Of a stretch of DNA of 64,000 nucleotides, positions 50,033-58,597 are shown one piece after another. Source of the DNA: Solirubrobacteraceae bacterium. GTDB taxonomy: Bacteria > Actinomycetota > Thermoleophilia > Solirubrobacterales > Solirubrobacteraceae. The notes under the pieces were generated by a model. It was given only the letters and a program-made list of their open reading frames with translations. It did not search any database and was not told where the DNA came from. Made by a program: the position numbers and the translations under genes. How positions within the stretch are numbered: position 1 is the stretch's first letter; each line of letters begins with the position of its first letter. The stretch spans positions 23,543-87,542 of the forward strand of contig JAICYC010000003.1 in NCBI GenBank assembly GCA_025934395.1, written 5' to 3'.

Positions 50033-51111
50033 CAGAACTGCCCCAGCAGCCGGAGGTCGTTCTCGAAGTACATGCGCAGGTCCGGCACCCCGTGCTTGAG
50101 CATCGCGATCCGCTCGACGCCGAGCCCCCACGCGAACCCCTGCACCTTCTCGGGGTCGTATCCCGGCGCGTTGGCGGCGGTGGTGGGCACGAAGGCGAAC
50201 ACGTTGGGATCGACCTCACCGGCTCCGAGCACCTCCAGCCAGCCCTCGCCCTTGCACAACGGGCAGCGCGAGCCGTCGGCCATGAAGCCCTTGCCGGAGC
50301 AGTGGAAGCACGACACGTCGACCTCGACGCTCGGCTCGGTGAACGGGAAGAAGTGCGGGCGCAGGCGCACGTCGCGGGTCTCGCCGAACACCGCGCGCGC
50401 GAACGACAGCAGCGTCCCCTTCAGGTCCGCGAGCGTGATGTCCTCATCGACCGCGAGCCCCTCGATCTGGTGGAACTGCGGGGTGTGGGTTGCGTCGGAG
50501 TCGGGCCGGTAGACGCGCCCGGGGATCACCACGTAGAGCGGCGGCGGGTGCGCCTCCATCGCGCGCACCTGCATCGGTGAGGTGTGCGTGCGCAGCACCA
50601 CCTCGGGGCCCTCGCCGGAGCGCTGCACGTAGAAGGTGTCGGTGCGCGCCCGCGCGGGATGCGTGGGGCTGTGGTTGAGCGCGTCGAAGTTGTAGTGAAC
50701 GGTCTCGATCTCCGGGCCTTCCATGACGGTGAAGCCGAGGCCGAGGAAGATGTCTTCGAGCTCGCGCCGCGTGCTGGTGAGCACGTGCAGCGATCCCAGC
50801 GGCTGGGCGGGCGCGCCGGGGAGCGTGACGTCGACGGCGTCGTGCACGAGGCCCGCGGACAGCTCCGCGGCTGCGAGCTGCGCGGTGCGCTCCTCGATCA
50901 GCGCCTCGAGCGCCTGGCGGGCGGCGTTGGCGGCCGCGCCGACCTTGCCGCGCTCGGCGGGATCGAGCTGGGCGACGCCGCGCAGCAGCTGCGGGAGCTC
51001 CGCCTTGCGCCCGAGGAAGCGCACGCGCAGCTGCTCGAGCTCCTCGCTCGTGGCGGCGGCGCCGATCTCGCCCTCCGCCTCGCTGCGCAGCTGCTCGATC
51101 CGATCGATCAT
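50032..51111 (-). CDS. pheS: Phenylalanyl-tRNA synthetase alpha subunit
   Basis: 359 aa class II synthetase. N-terminal coiled coil (1-90) for tRNA binding, motif 1 region 'LEDIFLGLGFTVMEGPEIETVHYNFDALNHSPTHPAR', motif 2 'YRPDSDATHTPQFHQIEGLAVD', motif 3 'GFAWGLGVERIAMLKHG'. A Cys-x-x-Cys pair ('CFHCSGKG', 'CPLCKGEG') forms an internal zinc-ribbon-like insert known from some bacterial PheS. Confidence 0.97.
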   Translation of the reverse strand: MIDRIEQLRSEAEGEIGAAATSEELEQLRVRFLGRKAELPQLLRGVAQLDPAERGKVGAAANAARQALEALIEERTAQLAAAELSAGLVHDAVDVTLPGAPAQPLGSLHVLTSTRRELEDIFLGLGFTVMEGPEIETVHYNFDALNHSPTHPARARTDTFYVQRSGEGPEVVLRTHTSPMQVRAMEAHPPPLYVVIPGRVYRPDSDATHTPQFHQIEGLAVDEDITLADLKGTLLSFARAVFGETRDVRLRPHFFPFTEPSVEVDVSCFHCSGKGFMADGSRCPLCKGEGWLEVLGAGEVDPNVFAFVPTTAANAPGYDPEKVQGFAWGLGVERIAMLKHGVPDLRMYFENDLRLLGQF

Positions 51112-51908
51112 GACGCGCGCACCCTAGATGTTCGGCCGCCCGCGTGGCCGTCGCTCGCCTGGCTGCCCCTGCGAAGCGACGGTTCGTCCCCCGCGCGGGC
51201 GCGCGTGAGCTCGTACAGCGCGACCGTCGCAGCCATCGCGGCGTTCAGCGACTCGCTGCGGATCGGGATCCGGGCGACGCGGGCGGCGCGGCGCAGCAGC
51301 TCCGCGGGCAGGCCCTCGCGCTCGGCGCCCACGAGCAGGCTGATCGGCGCGGGCGCGGCGGCGCACACATCGCGCAGGTCCTCCTCGCCGTGCGCGTCGA
51401 GCGCGACGAGCTCGCCGGGCAGCTCGCCGACGTCGTCGGTGCGCGCGAGCGCGACCGAGAAGATCGCGCCCATGCTCGCGCGCACCGCCTTGGGCGAGTG
51501 CGGGTCCGCGCAGCCCGGGCCGAGCGCCACGCACGACGCGCCGAAGGCCTCCGCGGAGCGCAGCACGGTGCCGACGTTGCCGGGGTCGCTCACGCCGTGC
51601 AGGTACACGCACACCGGCCCCGCGGCCGCGCCCCAGCGCTGCTCGTAGACGGCCATCACGCGCGTGCCGGACCCGAGCGCGGAGGCGGCGGCGAGCGCGT
51701 CGCGCTCGACGTCGTGGAAGGATGCGCCGCCGAGGCCGCTGCCCGCGAGCCGGTAGCCCTCCAGCGGCGGGCGGCGGGCGCGTGCAGCGGCGGCGAGCAG
51801 GTCCTCCCCCTCGGCGATGAACGTGGCGTCGCGCTCGCGGCCGCGCTTGGTGTGCAGCCGTCGGAGCGCCTTCACGCGTGCGTTCTGGGGGGAGGCGATC
51901 GTGGTCAT
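51108..51908 (-). CDS. SpoU/TrmH-family RNA 2'-O-methyltransferase
   Basis: 266 aa from ATG 51908. The N-terminal SpoU substrate-binding part ('SPQNARVKALRRLHTKRGRERDATFIAEGEDLL') is followed by a SPOUT knot with 'HGVSDPGNVGTVLRSAEAFGA', 'SLLVGAEREGLPAELL' and 'RIPIRSESLNAAMAATVALYE'. It methylates rRNA or tRNA ribose; the exact site is unknown. It overlaps pheS by ATGA, so it is the first gene of the pheST-arg unit. Confidence 0.93.
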   Translation of the reverse strand: MTTIASPQNARVKALRRLHTKRGRERDATFIAEGEDLLAAAARARRPPLEGYRLAGSGLGGASFHDVERDALAAASALGSGTRVMAVYEQRWGAAAGPVCVYLHGVSDPGNVGTVLRSAEAFGASCVALGPGCADPHSPKAVRASMGAIFSVALARTDDVGELPGELVALDAHGEEDLRDVCAAAPAPISLLVGAEREGLPAELLRRAARVARIPIRSESLNAAMAATVALYELTRARAGDEPSLRRGSQASDGHAGGRTSRVRAS

Positions 51909-51989
51909 TGCGCGTCGGGAGACTTCCTGTTGATCGATTTGGATGTTGCGACGGTGGTGGCGGGAGTGGGCTTGTGATGGGTCCAGATG

Positions 51990-52024
51990 CAAAAAGGGCG
52001 CCGTCCCGGTGAGGAGCGGCGCCC
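51990..52024 (-). terminator. Rho-independent terminator after rplT
   Basis: On the minus strand the perfect stem GGGCGCCG/CGGCGCCC (52024-52017 with 52003-51996) is followed by five T. It ends the infC-rpmI-rplT transcript before the methyltransferase-pheST-arg unit. It is the clearest classical terminator in the window. Confidence 0.85.
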
Positions 52025-52058
52025 GTAAGGCCTGCTGTCGATTGCGTGAACCGGTGGC

Positions 52059-52418
52059 TCAGGCAGCCGACGCCTCGCGGGCGACGTCGGCAAAACGTCG
52101 GAAGGTCTCTGCGTCGTGCACGGCGATGTCGGCGAGCACCTTGCGGTCGAGCTCCACGCCTGCGAGCTTCAGCCCGTGCATGAGCTGCGAGTAGCTCATC
52201 CCGTTGGTGCGCGCAGCGGCGTTGATGCGCGTGATCCACAGGCGGCGGAAGTCGCGCTTGCGGTTGCGCCGGTCGCGGTAGGCGTAGGAGTCCGCCTTCA
52301 GCAGCGCCTCCTTGGCGCGCTTGTAGTTGGAGTGCGCCTCGCCGCGGAAGCCCTTCGTCAGCTCGAGCGTCGCGCGCCGCTTCTTGCGCGCGTTCACGGA
52401 GCGCTTGACGCGCGTCAC
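52059..52418 (-). CDS. rplT: Large ribosomal subunit protein bL20
   Basis: 119 aa, very basic. '[40 protein letters not shown]' is the L20 hallmark, followed by the globular domain '[42 protein letters not shown]'. It nucleates 50S assembly and in many bacteria represses its own operon. The GTG start overlaps the rpmI stop (GTGA). Confidence 0.98.
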   Translation of the reverse strand: MTRVKRSVNARKKRRATLELTKGFRGEAHSNYKRAKEALLKADSYAYRDRRNRKRDFRRLWITRINAAARTNGMSYSQLMHGLKLAGVELDRKVLADIAVHDAETFRRFADVAREASAA

Positions 52419-52615
52419 TTGCCCACCCCCAGCATCCGCTTGACGCGTGGGGTGTCGTTCTCGGAGATCATCGCCGGCCGTCCGAGCGCACGCTTGTGCT
52501 TGGGCGACTTCTTCTCGAGGATGTGGCTCGTGAACGCGTGCCGCGCGCGGATCTTGCCGCCGCCGGTCACCTTGAAGCGCTTCTTCGCGCCGGAATGGGT
52601 CTTCATCTTGGGCAT
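52415..52615 (-). CDS. rpmI: Large ribosomal subunit protein bL35
   Basis: 66 aa, standard length. '[42 protein letters not shown]' is diagnostic. It is the middle gene of infC-rpmI-rplT, 54 nt after infC. Confidence 0.98.
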   Translation of the reverse strand: MPKMKTHSGAKKRFKVTGGGKIRARHAFTSHILEKKSPKHKRALGRPAMISENDTPRVKRMLGVGK

Positions 52616-52669
52616 GAAGGCGGAGATTATGCCACGGCCGCGCGCCGTTGCCGGGCCGCGCGAAGCGCG

Positions 52670-53446
52670 CTAGGCGGCGCTGGCCCCGCCGGCGGCGGGC
52701 GCATCGGCCTCCGCGGCGACGTCCTGCGCCGCGTCGGCGGCAGGCTCGGGCGCGTCATCCGCGGGCGCCTCGGCTGCGCTGGTCCCGTTCGCTGCTGCTG
52801 GAGCGTCGGACGGCGGCACCCCGTCGGGGCCGGGCGCGCCGTCGGCAGCGGGCGCGCCGTCGGCGGCGGGTGCGCCGTCCTCGAGCCGCCCCGAGAGCAC
52901 CGCTTTGGAGGGCGCCATCATCATCGTCATGTTGCGCCCTTCCTGCATCGGGCGCTGCTCGACGACGCCGAGCTCGGAGAGTTCGTCGGCGAGCCGGTCG
53001 AGGATCGCGGTGCCGCGCTCCGGGTGCGTGACCTCGCGCCCGCGGAACATGATCGTGACCTTGACCTTGTCCTTGTGGCGCAGGAAGCGCTCGACGTGGT
53101 GCTTCTTGGTGTCGTAGTCGTGCTGGGCGATCTTGGGGCGGAACTTGATCTCGCGCACGGTGATCTGCTGCTGGTGCTTGCGCGCCTGCTTCTGCTTCTG
53201 CGCCTGCTCGTACTTGTACTTGGAGTAGTCCAGCACCCGGCACACGGGCGGCTTGGCCTCGGGCGCCACCTCGACGAGGTCGAGTTCGCGTTCCTGGGCG
53301 AACGCGAGCGCGTCGGGAGTCTTGAGCACGCCGACCTGGTTGCCCTCGTCGTCGATGAGCCGCACCTCGGGCACGCGAATGCGCTCGTTGATCCTCGTGG
53401 TGTCCCGCTCCGGCGGGCGCCGGTCGAACCTGCGAGGTACCGGCAC
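52670..53446 (-). CDS. infC: Translation initiation factor IF-3 with long acidic C-terminal tail
   Basis: 258 aa against about 170-180 normally. IF-3 N-domain 'RINERIRVPEVRLIDDEGNQVGV', basic linker 'KYEQAQKQKQARKHQQQ', C-domain 'IKFRPKIAQHDYDTKKHHVERFL'. From about residue 185 an 75-residue Ala/Pro/Asp/Gly tail begins, with repeats of 'DGAPAA'. Start is GTG 53446, preceded by a 75-bp gap after thrS that is too short for a clear leader. Confidence 0.96.
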   Translation of the reverse strand: MPVPRRFDRRPPERDTTRINERIRVPEVRLIDDEGNQVGVLKTPDALAFAQERELDLVEVAPEAKPPVCRVLDYSKYKYEQAQKQKQARKHQQQITVREIKFRPKIAQHDYDTKKHHVERFLRHKDKVKVTIMFRGREVTHPERGTAILDRLADELSELGVVEQRPMQEGRNMTMMMAPSKAVLSGRLEDGAPAADGAPAADGAPGPDGVPPSDAPAAANGTSAAEAPADDAPEPAADAAQDVAAEADAPAAGGASAA

Positions 53447-53521
53447 TAGCTGTATCGACCGTGCGTCAAGCGGGCTCTACGCGCGTCGCTGGGAAGATGT
53501 GCGGGTCGTCAACGTGCGGGA

Positions 53522-55513
53522 TTATAGCTGGCCGCGGACGTCCCGGATGAACTCCGCGAGCGGGATCGCGCCGTCCTGCGCCGGCCCCGATCCGTTGCCG
53601 GAGGCGCCCTCCCGTTCGGCCGCGACGGCCGGGCGCGCGCGCACCGACACGGCGTTCTCCGCCTGCTCGCGCTCGCCCACGACGAGCATGTACGGGATCT
53701 TGCGCAGCTCCGCGTCGCGGATCTTGCGGCCCACCGACTCGCTGCGAGCGTCGACTTCCGTGCGCACGCTCCCGTCGCTGAGCTGCTCGCACACCGTCTG
53801 CGCGTAACCGGCGAAGCGGTCCGAGACGGGGAGCACGATCGCCTGCACCGGCGCGAGCCACAGCGGCAGCTCGCCGCCGTAGTGCTCGAGCAGGATCCCG
53901 ATGAAGCGCTCGTAGGAGCCGAACATCGCGCGGTGGATCATCACCGGCGTGTGCTCGTGGTTGTCGGCGCCGGTGTACTGCAGGCCGAAGCGTGCGGGCA
54001 TCTGGTAGTCGAGCTGGACGGTGCCGAGCTGCCACGAGCGGCCGAGCGAGTCGGTCATGTGCATGTCGATCTTGGGGCCGTAGAAGGCGCCATCCCCCGG
54101 GTTCAGGTCGTACTCGAGACCCGCTTCGGCGAGCGCCTCGGTGAGCTTGCGCTCGGCGCGATCCCACAGCTCGTCGTCGCCGATCCGCTGCTCGGGCCTC
54201 GTCGAGAGCTCCAGACGCACGTCGAAGTCGAACATCGCGTACGTGGCGAACGCCATCTCGAGGCATCCGCGAACCTCGTCCTGGACCTGCTCCTCGGTGC
54301 AGAAGATGTGCCCGTCGTCCTGGGCGAAGTGGCGCACGCGCAGCAGGCCGTGCAGCACGCCCGAGGGCTCGTTGCGGTGCAGCAGCCCCGGCTCGGAGTA
54401 GCGCAGCGGCAGATCGCGGTAGGAGTGGCGCGTGCTCGCGAACAGCTGGCAGTGGCCGGGGCAGTTCATCGGCTTGACCGCCATCTCGCGCTCCTCGACG
54501 GTGAGGGTGAACATGTTCTCGCGGTACTTGCCCCAGTGCCCGGACGTGCGCCACAGCTCCGCGTCGAAGATCTGCGGCGTCTTGACCTCGCTGTAACCGC
54601 GCTCGGCGCCCATCCGCCGCGACATCGCAACGAGCGCGTTGAACACGCCGGTCCCCGCGGGCAGCCAGAACGCCGCTCCGGGGGAGACGTCCGAGAAGGT
54701 GAACAGACCCAGCTCGCGCCCGAGCTTGCGGTGGTCGCGTTCCTTGGCCTGCTCGATCCGCTCGAGGTGCTCGGCGAGGTCGGACTTCGAGAAGAACGCG
54801 GTGCCGTAGATGCGGGTGAGCATCGTGCGGTCCGAGTCCCCGCGCCAGTACGCGCCCGCGACGGAGCGCAGCTTGAACGCGGACACGGTGGACGTGCTCG
54901 GGGCGTGCGGTCCGCGGCACAGGTCGGTGAACGGGCCGTTCGTGTACAGCGACACCGTCTGCAGCGGGTCCTCCGCGCTCGCAGCCGCGACGAGGTCGTC
55001 GATCAGCTCGACCTTGTAGTCCTGTCCCTCGGCCAGGAACCGCTCGCGCGCCTGTGCGGGCGCGACGTCCTCGCGCTCGAACGTCTCCGCGGCCTTCACG
55101 TGCGCGCGCATGCGCTCTTCGATCGCGGGGAACTCCGCCTCGGAGATCGAGGTGCCCGCGGGGAACTCGAAGTCGTAGTAGAAGCCGTCCTCGATCGCGG
55201 GGCCGATCGAGATCTTGACCCCCGGGTAGAGCTCCATGACCGCCGCCGCGAGCACGTGGGCGGCGTCGTGGCGGATCAGCGCGAGCGCCGCCTCGCCGCT
55301 GCGGCTGGTGAGGATCGAGACGTGCGCGCCGTCCGGGAGCGGGCGCGCGAGGTCGCGCACCTCCGGCCCCTCGCCCGCCTCGGGATGGGACACCTCGATC
55401 GCGAGCGCCGCGCGCGCGAGCCCCGGCCCGATCGCCGCGGCCGCGTCGGCGCCGGTGGCGCCCTCGGGCAGCTCGAGCTGGTTGCCGTCGGGAAGCGTCA
55501 CGTGGATTGCCAT
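53522..55513 (-). CDS. thrS: Threonyl-tRNA synthetase
   Basis: 663 aa. TGS domain (1-62), editing/SAD domain with 'HDAAHVLAAAVMELYPGVKISIGPAIEDGFYYDFEF', class II core with zinc Cys in 'MAVKPMNCPGHCQLFAST' and motif 2 'YRDLPLRYSEPGLLHRNEPSG', motif 3 near 'PVMIHRAMFGSYERFIGILLEHYGG', and the anticodon domain at the end. Start ATG 55513. Confidence 0.97.
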   Translation of the reverse strand: MAIHVTLPDGNQLELPEGATGADAAAAIGPGLARAALAIEVSHPEAGEGPEVRDLARPLPDGAHVSILTSRSGEAALALIRHDAAHVLAAAVMELYPGVKISIGPAIEDGFYYDFEFPAGTSISEAEFPAIEERMRAHVKAAETFEREDVAPAQARERFLAEGQDYKVELIDDLVAAASAEDPLQTVSLYTNGPFTDLCRGPHAPSTSTVSAFKLRSVAGAYWRGDSDRTMLTRIYGTAFFSKSDLAEHLERIEQAKERDHRKLGRELGLFTFSDVSPGAAFWLPAGTGVFNALVAMSRRMGAERGYSEVKTPQIFDAELWRTSGHWGKYRENMFTLTVEEREMAVKPMNCPGHCQLFASTRHSYRDLPLRYSEPGLLHRNEPSGVLHGLLRVRHFAQDDGHIFCTEEQVQDEVRGCLEMAFATYAMFDFDVRLELSTRPEQRIGDDELWDRAERKLTEALAEAGLEYDLNPGDGAFYGPKIDMHMTDSLGRSWQLGTVQLDYQMPARFGLQYTGADNHEHTPVMIHRAMFGSYERFIGILLEHYGGELPLWLAPVQAIVLPVSDRFAGYAQTVCEQLSDGSVRTEVDARSESVGRKIRDAELRKIPYMLVVGEREQAENAVSVRARPAVAAEREGASGNGSGPAQDGAIPLAEFIRDVRGQL

Positions 55514-55522
55514 CAGCGATGC

Positions 55523-55528
55523 AGGCTA
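55523..55528 (-). promoter_or_regulatory. -10 hexamer TAGCCT for thrS
   Basis: It lies 9 nt before ATG 55513. No T-box or long leader precedes thrS. Confidence 0.45.
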
Positions 55529-55576
55529 CTTGCCCGGAGGGCTCGCAGCGTGAGCGCCGCGAGCGCGCCGCGGCGC

Positions 55577-56455
55577 TCAGGCGAGCTGCCAGAGCGCGTC
55601 GTCGCCGAGCGGCGTGCGGCGCACGGCGCCCTCCCCGGCGAGCGACACCAGCGCGCGCTCGGCGCCGTCGCGATCGGGGTCGGCGAGGTTCGGCGCCATC
55701 ACCGCGGCGAGCTCCTGTGTGACGAGCCCGCCCGGGAACTCCGCGAGCGCGGCTGCCGGATCCTCGGCGGCCCCGCGGCGCTGCAGCGAGCGGTCGACGT
55801 TGGCGATCAGCACGTCGTAGGCCTCGATCGGCTGGAAGCCGCCCGCCTCCACGCTGCGCCCGTCGGCGGCGGTGAAGATCAGAGACGGCGCGGAGTGGCG
55901 CACGGGCCCGTCGGTGCTGCGCGCCTTGCCCTGGAACTCGCCCGCGCCGCCCTCCGCGCTGCGCGCCTCCGCGCGGTCGCGCTGGTAGGCCTCCTCGGTG
56001 CGCTCGTCGTCGATCGCTGCAACCACGGCGGCGGGGTCCAGACCGTCCACCGGCGCGAGCGCCGCCGCGATCGCGTCGTCCTCGTCGGGCACGAGCGTGC
56101 TCGTGAACCACGCGAACTGGAGCGCGCGCAGCGCGTCGTGCTCGCGGCCCGGGGCGAGCAGGCGCGTGGCCACCAGCGCGCGGCACGCCCGTCCGGTGGC
56201 GGGGATCCGCTCGCGTGGCTGGGAGGTGAACGGCATCCCGAAGCGCCGTCTGTAGCCCACCCAGCTCGCGTTTGTCGCAGCGGGCGTGCGACCCGCCTCC
56301 AGATAGCGCCGCGTGTCCTCCGCGAGCCCGATCGGCACGAGCCGCCAGCGCAGCTGCGCGCCGTAGCGCCAGCGCAGCACCGCCATCGCAGGGCTCGCCG
56401 AGTACGCCCAGGGACAGCCCGGGTCGGTGAAGTGGGTCACCTCCAGCTCGGCCAC
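55577..56455 (-). CDS. DsbA/FrnE-like thioredoxin-fold protein lacking the second cysteine
   Basis: 292 aa if it starts at GTG 56455 (VAELEVTHFTDPGCPWAYS), which lies 7 nt after a GATAGT hexamer; GTG 56464 is the alternative. 'FTDPGCPWAYSASPAM' is the active-site region of the DsbA/2-hydroxychromene isomerase group, but the second Cys of CPWC is Ala. A helical insert and 'SAPSLIFTAADGR' (cis-Pro loop region) follow. It is not a standard disulfide oxidase; glutathione-type isomerase or mycothiol-linked functions are possible. Confidence 0.75.
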   Translation of the reverse strand: MAELEVTHFTDPGCPWAYSASPAMAVLRWRYGAQLRWRLVPIGLAEDTRRYLEAGRTPAATNASWVGYRRRFGMPFTSQPRERIPATGRACRALVATRLLAPGREHDALRALQFAWFTSTLVPDEDDAIAAALAPVDGLDPAAVVAAIDDERTEEAYQRDRAEARSAEGGAGEFQGKARSTDGPVRHSAPSLIFTAADGRSVEAGGFQPIEAYDVLIANVDRSLQRRGAAEDPAAALAEFPGGLVTQELAAVMAPNLADPDRDGAERALVSLAGEGAVRRTPLGDDALWQLA

Positions 56456-56575
56456 CCGCCCCACTATCGCAGCCGGTCGGAGGCTGCCGCGCAGGGTCGA
56501 TGCGGCTCGATGGGCGGCACGTGTTCACGCTGCGCGCGCGCGCAGTCGATGATGTCGCATGAGGAGGCTCGCACG

Positions 56576-57622
56576 ATGGGATCCGTGAGCGAGGGCGGCA
56601 CCGTCGCGGTCCCCGGCGATGTGGTCGCGCACCCCGATCTGGCCCGTCTGACGCACGTGCTGCAGGCGCCGCAGGCAGCCCTCCGCGCACGTCTGAACGC
56701 GGTGATCCTCGACCTCGTGCTCGTGGGGATCGCATCGCAGCTGCTCGCGCCCGCGCTCGCCGGTCGCGGCGACGCGGCCGGCCGGACGGTCGTGTTCCTC
56801 GCGCTCGAGTTCAGCTACTTCTTCCTGTACGAGCTGCGGCGTGGCCAGACGATCGGCAAGCGCGTGTTCCACGTGCGCGTGGTGACGCTCGACGGGTCGC
56901 CCGCAACGGCGCGCCAGATCGCGCTCCGCAACGCGCTCCGCATCTTCGACGCGCTTCCGCTGCTGTACGCGTCGGGGCTGATCTCGCTGTGGCGCACCGG
57001 CCCGGCGCGGCGACAGCGGCTCGGCGACGTCGCGGCGCGCACGACGGTCGTCCTCGAGCCCGGCGCGCCCTCGCTGCGGACGCCGGGCTGGATGCTCCCC
57101 ACCCTGACGGCGCTGGCGACCGTGTTGTCGCTGGCGATCGTGATCCCGGCGCTCTCGGGCGCTTCCCACCAAGCGCCCGGTGCCGCGATCGCGGCGGCCG
57201 GGCCGGGCGACCAGCCCCAGGAAGGCGAATGGGTCGCCTCGGGGCGTGTGGTCAGGTCGATCGGCTACAGCAACGCCCTGGGCACGACCGCAAGCTGGCG
57301 GATCGCGCAGGGCTGCCTCGGAGGCGCCCGCTGCGGGCTCGTCCTCACCGACACGGCAAGCGACGGGAGGGTGAGCTCGGCGCCGCTCACACGCACCGCG
57401 CGGGCCTGGATCGCCGTGTTCCCGACACATCAGTTCGTGTGTGCGCGCGCGGGCGGCGAAACGATCTACTGGACCCAGCACACCGCGTTCGCGCTGCGCT
57501 TCACCAACGCCGGCCGCGCCGCCGAGGCGGAAGAGCTCACCTACTCGCAGTCTCCCCGCTGCGGCTACGGCACCGCGCTGCGGACCTGGCGTGCCACGTG
57601 GGCCGCCGCCGCGACCGGCTGA
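56576..57622 (+). CDS. RDD-family membrane protein with C-terminal extracytoplasmic domain
   Basis: 348 aa. RDD domain about residues 38-160: 'LRARLNAVILDLVLVGIASQLL' with the Arg/Asp pair, then 'LRRGQTIGKRVFHVRVVTLDG' and 'RQRLGDVAARTTVV'. A fourth helix (about 172-196) leads to a ~150-residue outer domain with four Cys that could form two disulfides. ATG 56576 has GAGGAGG 8 nt upstream. Some RDD proteins are Na+/H+ antiporters; most are uncharacterised. Confidence 0.85.
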   Translation: MGSVSEGGTVAVPGDVVAHPDLARLTHVLQAPQAALRARLNAVILDLVLVGIASQLLAPALAGRGDAAGRTVVFLALEFSYFFLYELRRGQTIGKRVFHVRVVTLDGSPATARQIALRNALRIFDALPLLYASGLISLWRTGPARRQRLGDVAARTTVVLEPGAPSLRTPGWMLPTLTALATVLSLAIVIPALSGASHQAPGAAIAAAGPGDQPQEGEWVASGRVVRSIGYSNALGTTASWRIAQGCLGGARCGLVLTDTASDGRVSSAPLTRTARAWIAVFPTHQFVCARAGGETIYWTQHTAFALRFTNAGRAAEAEELTYSQSPRCGYGTALRTWRATWAAAATG

Positions 57623-57665
57623 CCTGCGCCGCCCGGTTCCCCGCCGGCGTCTCCGACCCTCGCGC

Positions 57666-57701
57666 TTGTAGACAATCGTCTGCTGTGCCAGGATCCCGGT
57701 C
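57666..57701 (+). promoter_or_regulatory. Promoter and operator-like palindrome of the IclR-HTH gene
   Basis: TTGTAG (57666-57671), a 17-nt spacer, CAGGAT (57689-57694), then 7 nt to the GTG start. The spacer carries AGACAATCGTCT (57670-57681), an interrupted palindrome where a repressor, perhaps the gene product itself, could bind. Confidence 0.4.
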
Positions 57702-58076
57702 GTGTCCGAGAGACAGCCCGGGTCGATCGCGATTGCCCTTCCCCGAGGGCAGATCACCCGCACGCTGCGCGAAAAGGACCTGGGGCCTGCGGGCGAAGGG
57801 GCGAGCGCGCCCGAGGCGGCGGGCGTGCCGCGCGGGGCCGCAGACGCTCATGACCACCTCTCGCGCTCGCTGGTGCGCGGCCTGGCGCTGCTCGCCGCCT
57901 TCGAGCCGGGCGGCGGCGAGCGCGGGATCGTCGAGCTCGCGGCCGAGCTCGGTCTCAGCCCGAGCACCGCGCACCGGTATGCGCGCACGCTCGTGGCGGT
58001 GGGTGTGCTCCAGCACAGCTCCGTGACGCGGCGCTACCGGCTCGCGCCCGCCGCCGCGCCCCCCGCGCGGGCCTGA
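57702..58076 (+). CDS. HTH-only IclR-type DNA-binding protein
   Basis: 124 aa from GTG 57702. A polar N-tail (1-50) is followed by 'SRSLVRGLALLAAFEPGGGERGIVELAAELGLSPSTAHRYARTLVAVGVLQHSSVTRRYRLAP', an IclR winged helix. The ~170-residue effector domain of IclR proteins is missing, with a clean stop and no downstream remnant in any frame that I can see. It is either a natural single-domain regulator or a gene decayed long ago. Confidence 0.8.
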   Translation: MSERQPGSIAIALPRGQITRTLREKDLGPAGEGASAPEAAGVPRGAADAHDHLSRSLVRGLALLAAFEPGGGERGIVELAAELGLSPSTAHRYARTLVAVGVLQHSSVTRRYRLAPAAAPPARA

Positions 58077-58131
58077 GCGGGTGGCGACCGGGCGTCGTCC
58101 GTGCTGCTGCGATCATGGCGTCCGATGCGAG

Positions 58132-58596
58132 ATGGCTGAGCCCAGCGGTCGCGATCTGCTCTCGGAGTGGCGCCAGGTGATGGAGTCGGTGATCTCCGGA
58201 GCCGCCGCCGCCGCGGGACGCTCGGAGCTGCCGCGCGAGCTGATCCGCGCCTCCCAGCGCCAGCTGGAGCTCGTGCAGCAGATCGTCGAGAGCGAGCGCA
58301 GCCGGGTCGAGGGGCTGCTCGGCCCTGCCCAGGCGGCGTTCGACCTGCTGGCCGACAGCGGAGCCACATTGCGCAAGCAGGCGGAGGCGATGGAGTCGGC
58401 AGGCCAGGCGCTGCAGGACACAGCGTTGCTGATGAAACAGCAGGCCGAGCTGCTCGAGAAGGTCATCGGCCTGATGCGCCAGCCCACCGGCATCGCGCGC
58501 GCCGCAGCACGCACGGCCCGTGGCAACAAGGGCGATCGCGCAGGCGGCAAGCGCGGGAGCGGCAGCTCGCGCGACCGCAGCGATGCAGGTGTTTGA
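58132..58596 (+). CDS. Phasin-like amphipathic helical protein
   Basis: 154 aa, predicted almost all helix. 'LLSEWRQVMESVISGAAAAAG', then heptad-rich 'ASQRQLELVQQIVESERSRVEGLLGPAQAAFDLLADSGATLRKQAEAMESAGQALQDTALLMKQQAELLEKVIGLM', and a flexible basic tail (RTARGNKGDRAGGKRG). Length, Ala/Gln content and the basic tail fit phasins or PhaM-like proteins on polyhydroxyalkanoate granules, but no pha gene is nearby. ATG 58132 is used. Confidence 0.6.
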   Translation: MAEPSGRDLLSEWRQVMESVISGAAAAAGRSELPRELIRASQRQLELVQQIVESERSRVEGLLGPAQAAFDLLADSGATLRKQAEAMESAGQALQDTALLMKQQAELLEKVIGLMRQPTGIARAAARTARGNKGDRAGGKRGSGSSRDRSDAGV

Positions 58597-58597
58597 G

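Noticed and set aside
51909..51989. T-box or leader for pheST-arg
   Set aside because: Only about 80 nt separate the rplT terminator from the first ATG, with no specifier stem or T-box sequence.
53882..56575. Long plus-strand frame upstream of and in frame with the RDD gene
   Set aside because: It is antisense to thrS and the DsbA-like gene and has shadow-frame composition; the RDD gene has its own strong ribosome site at 56561-56567.
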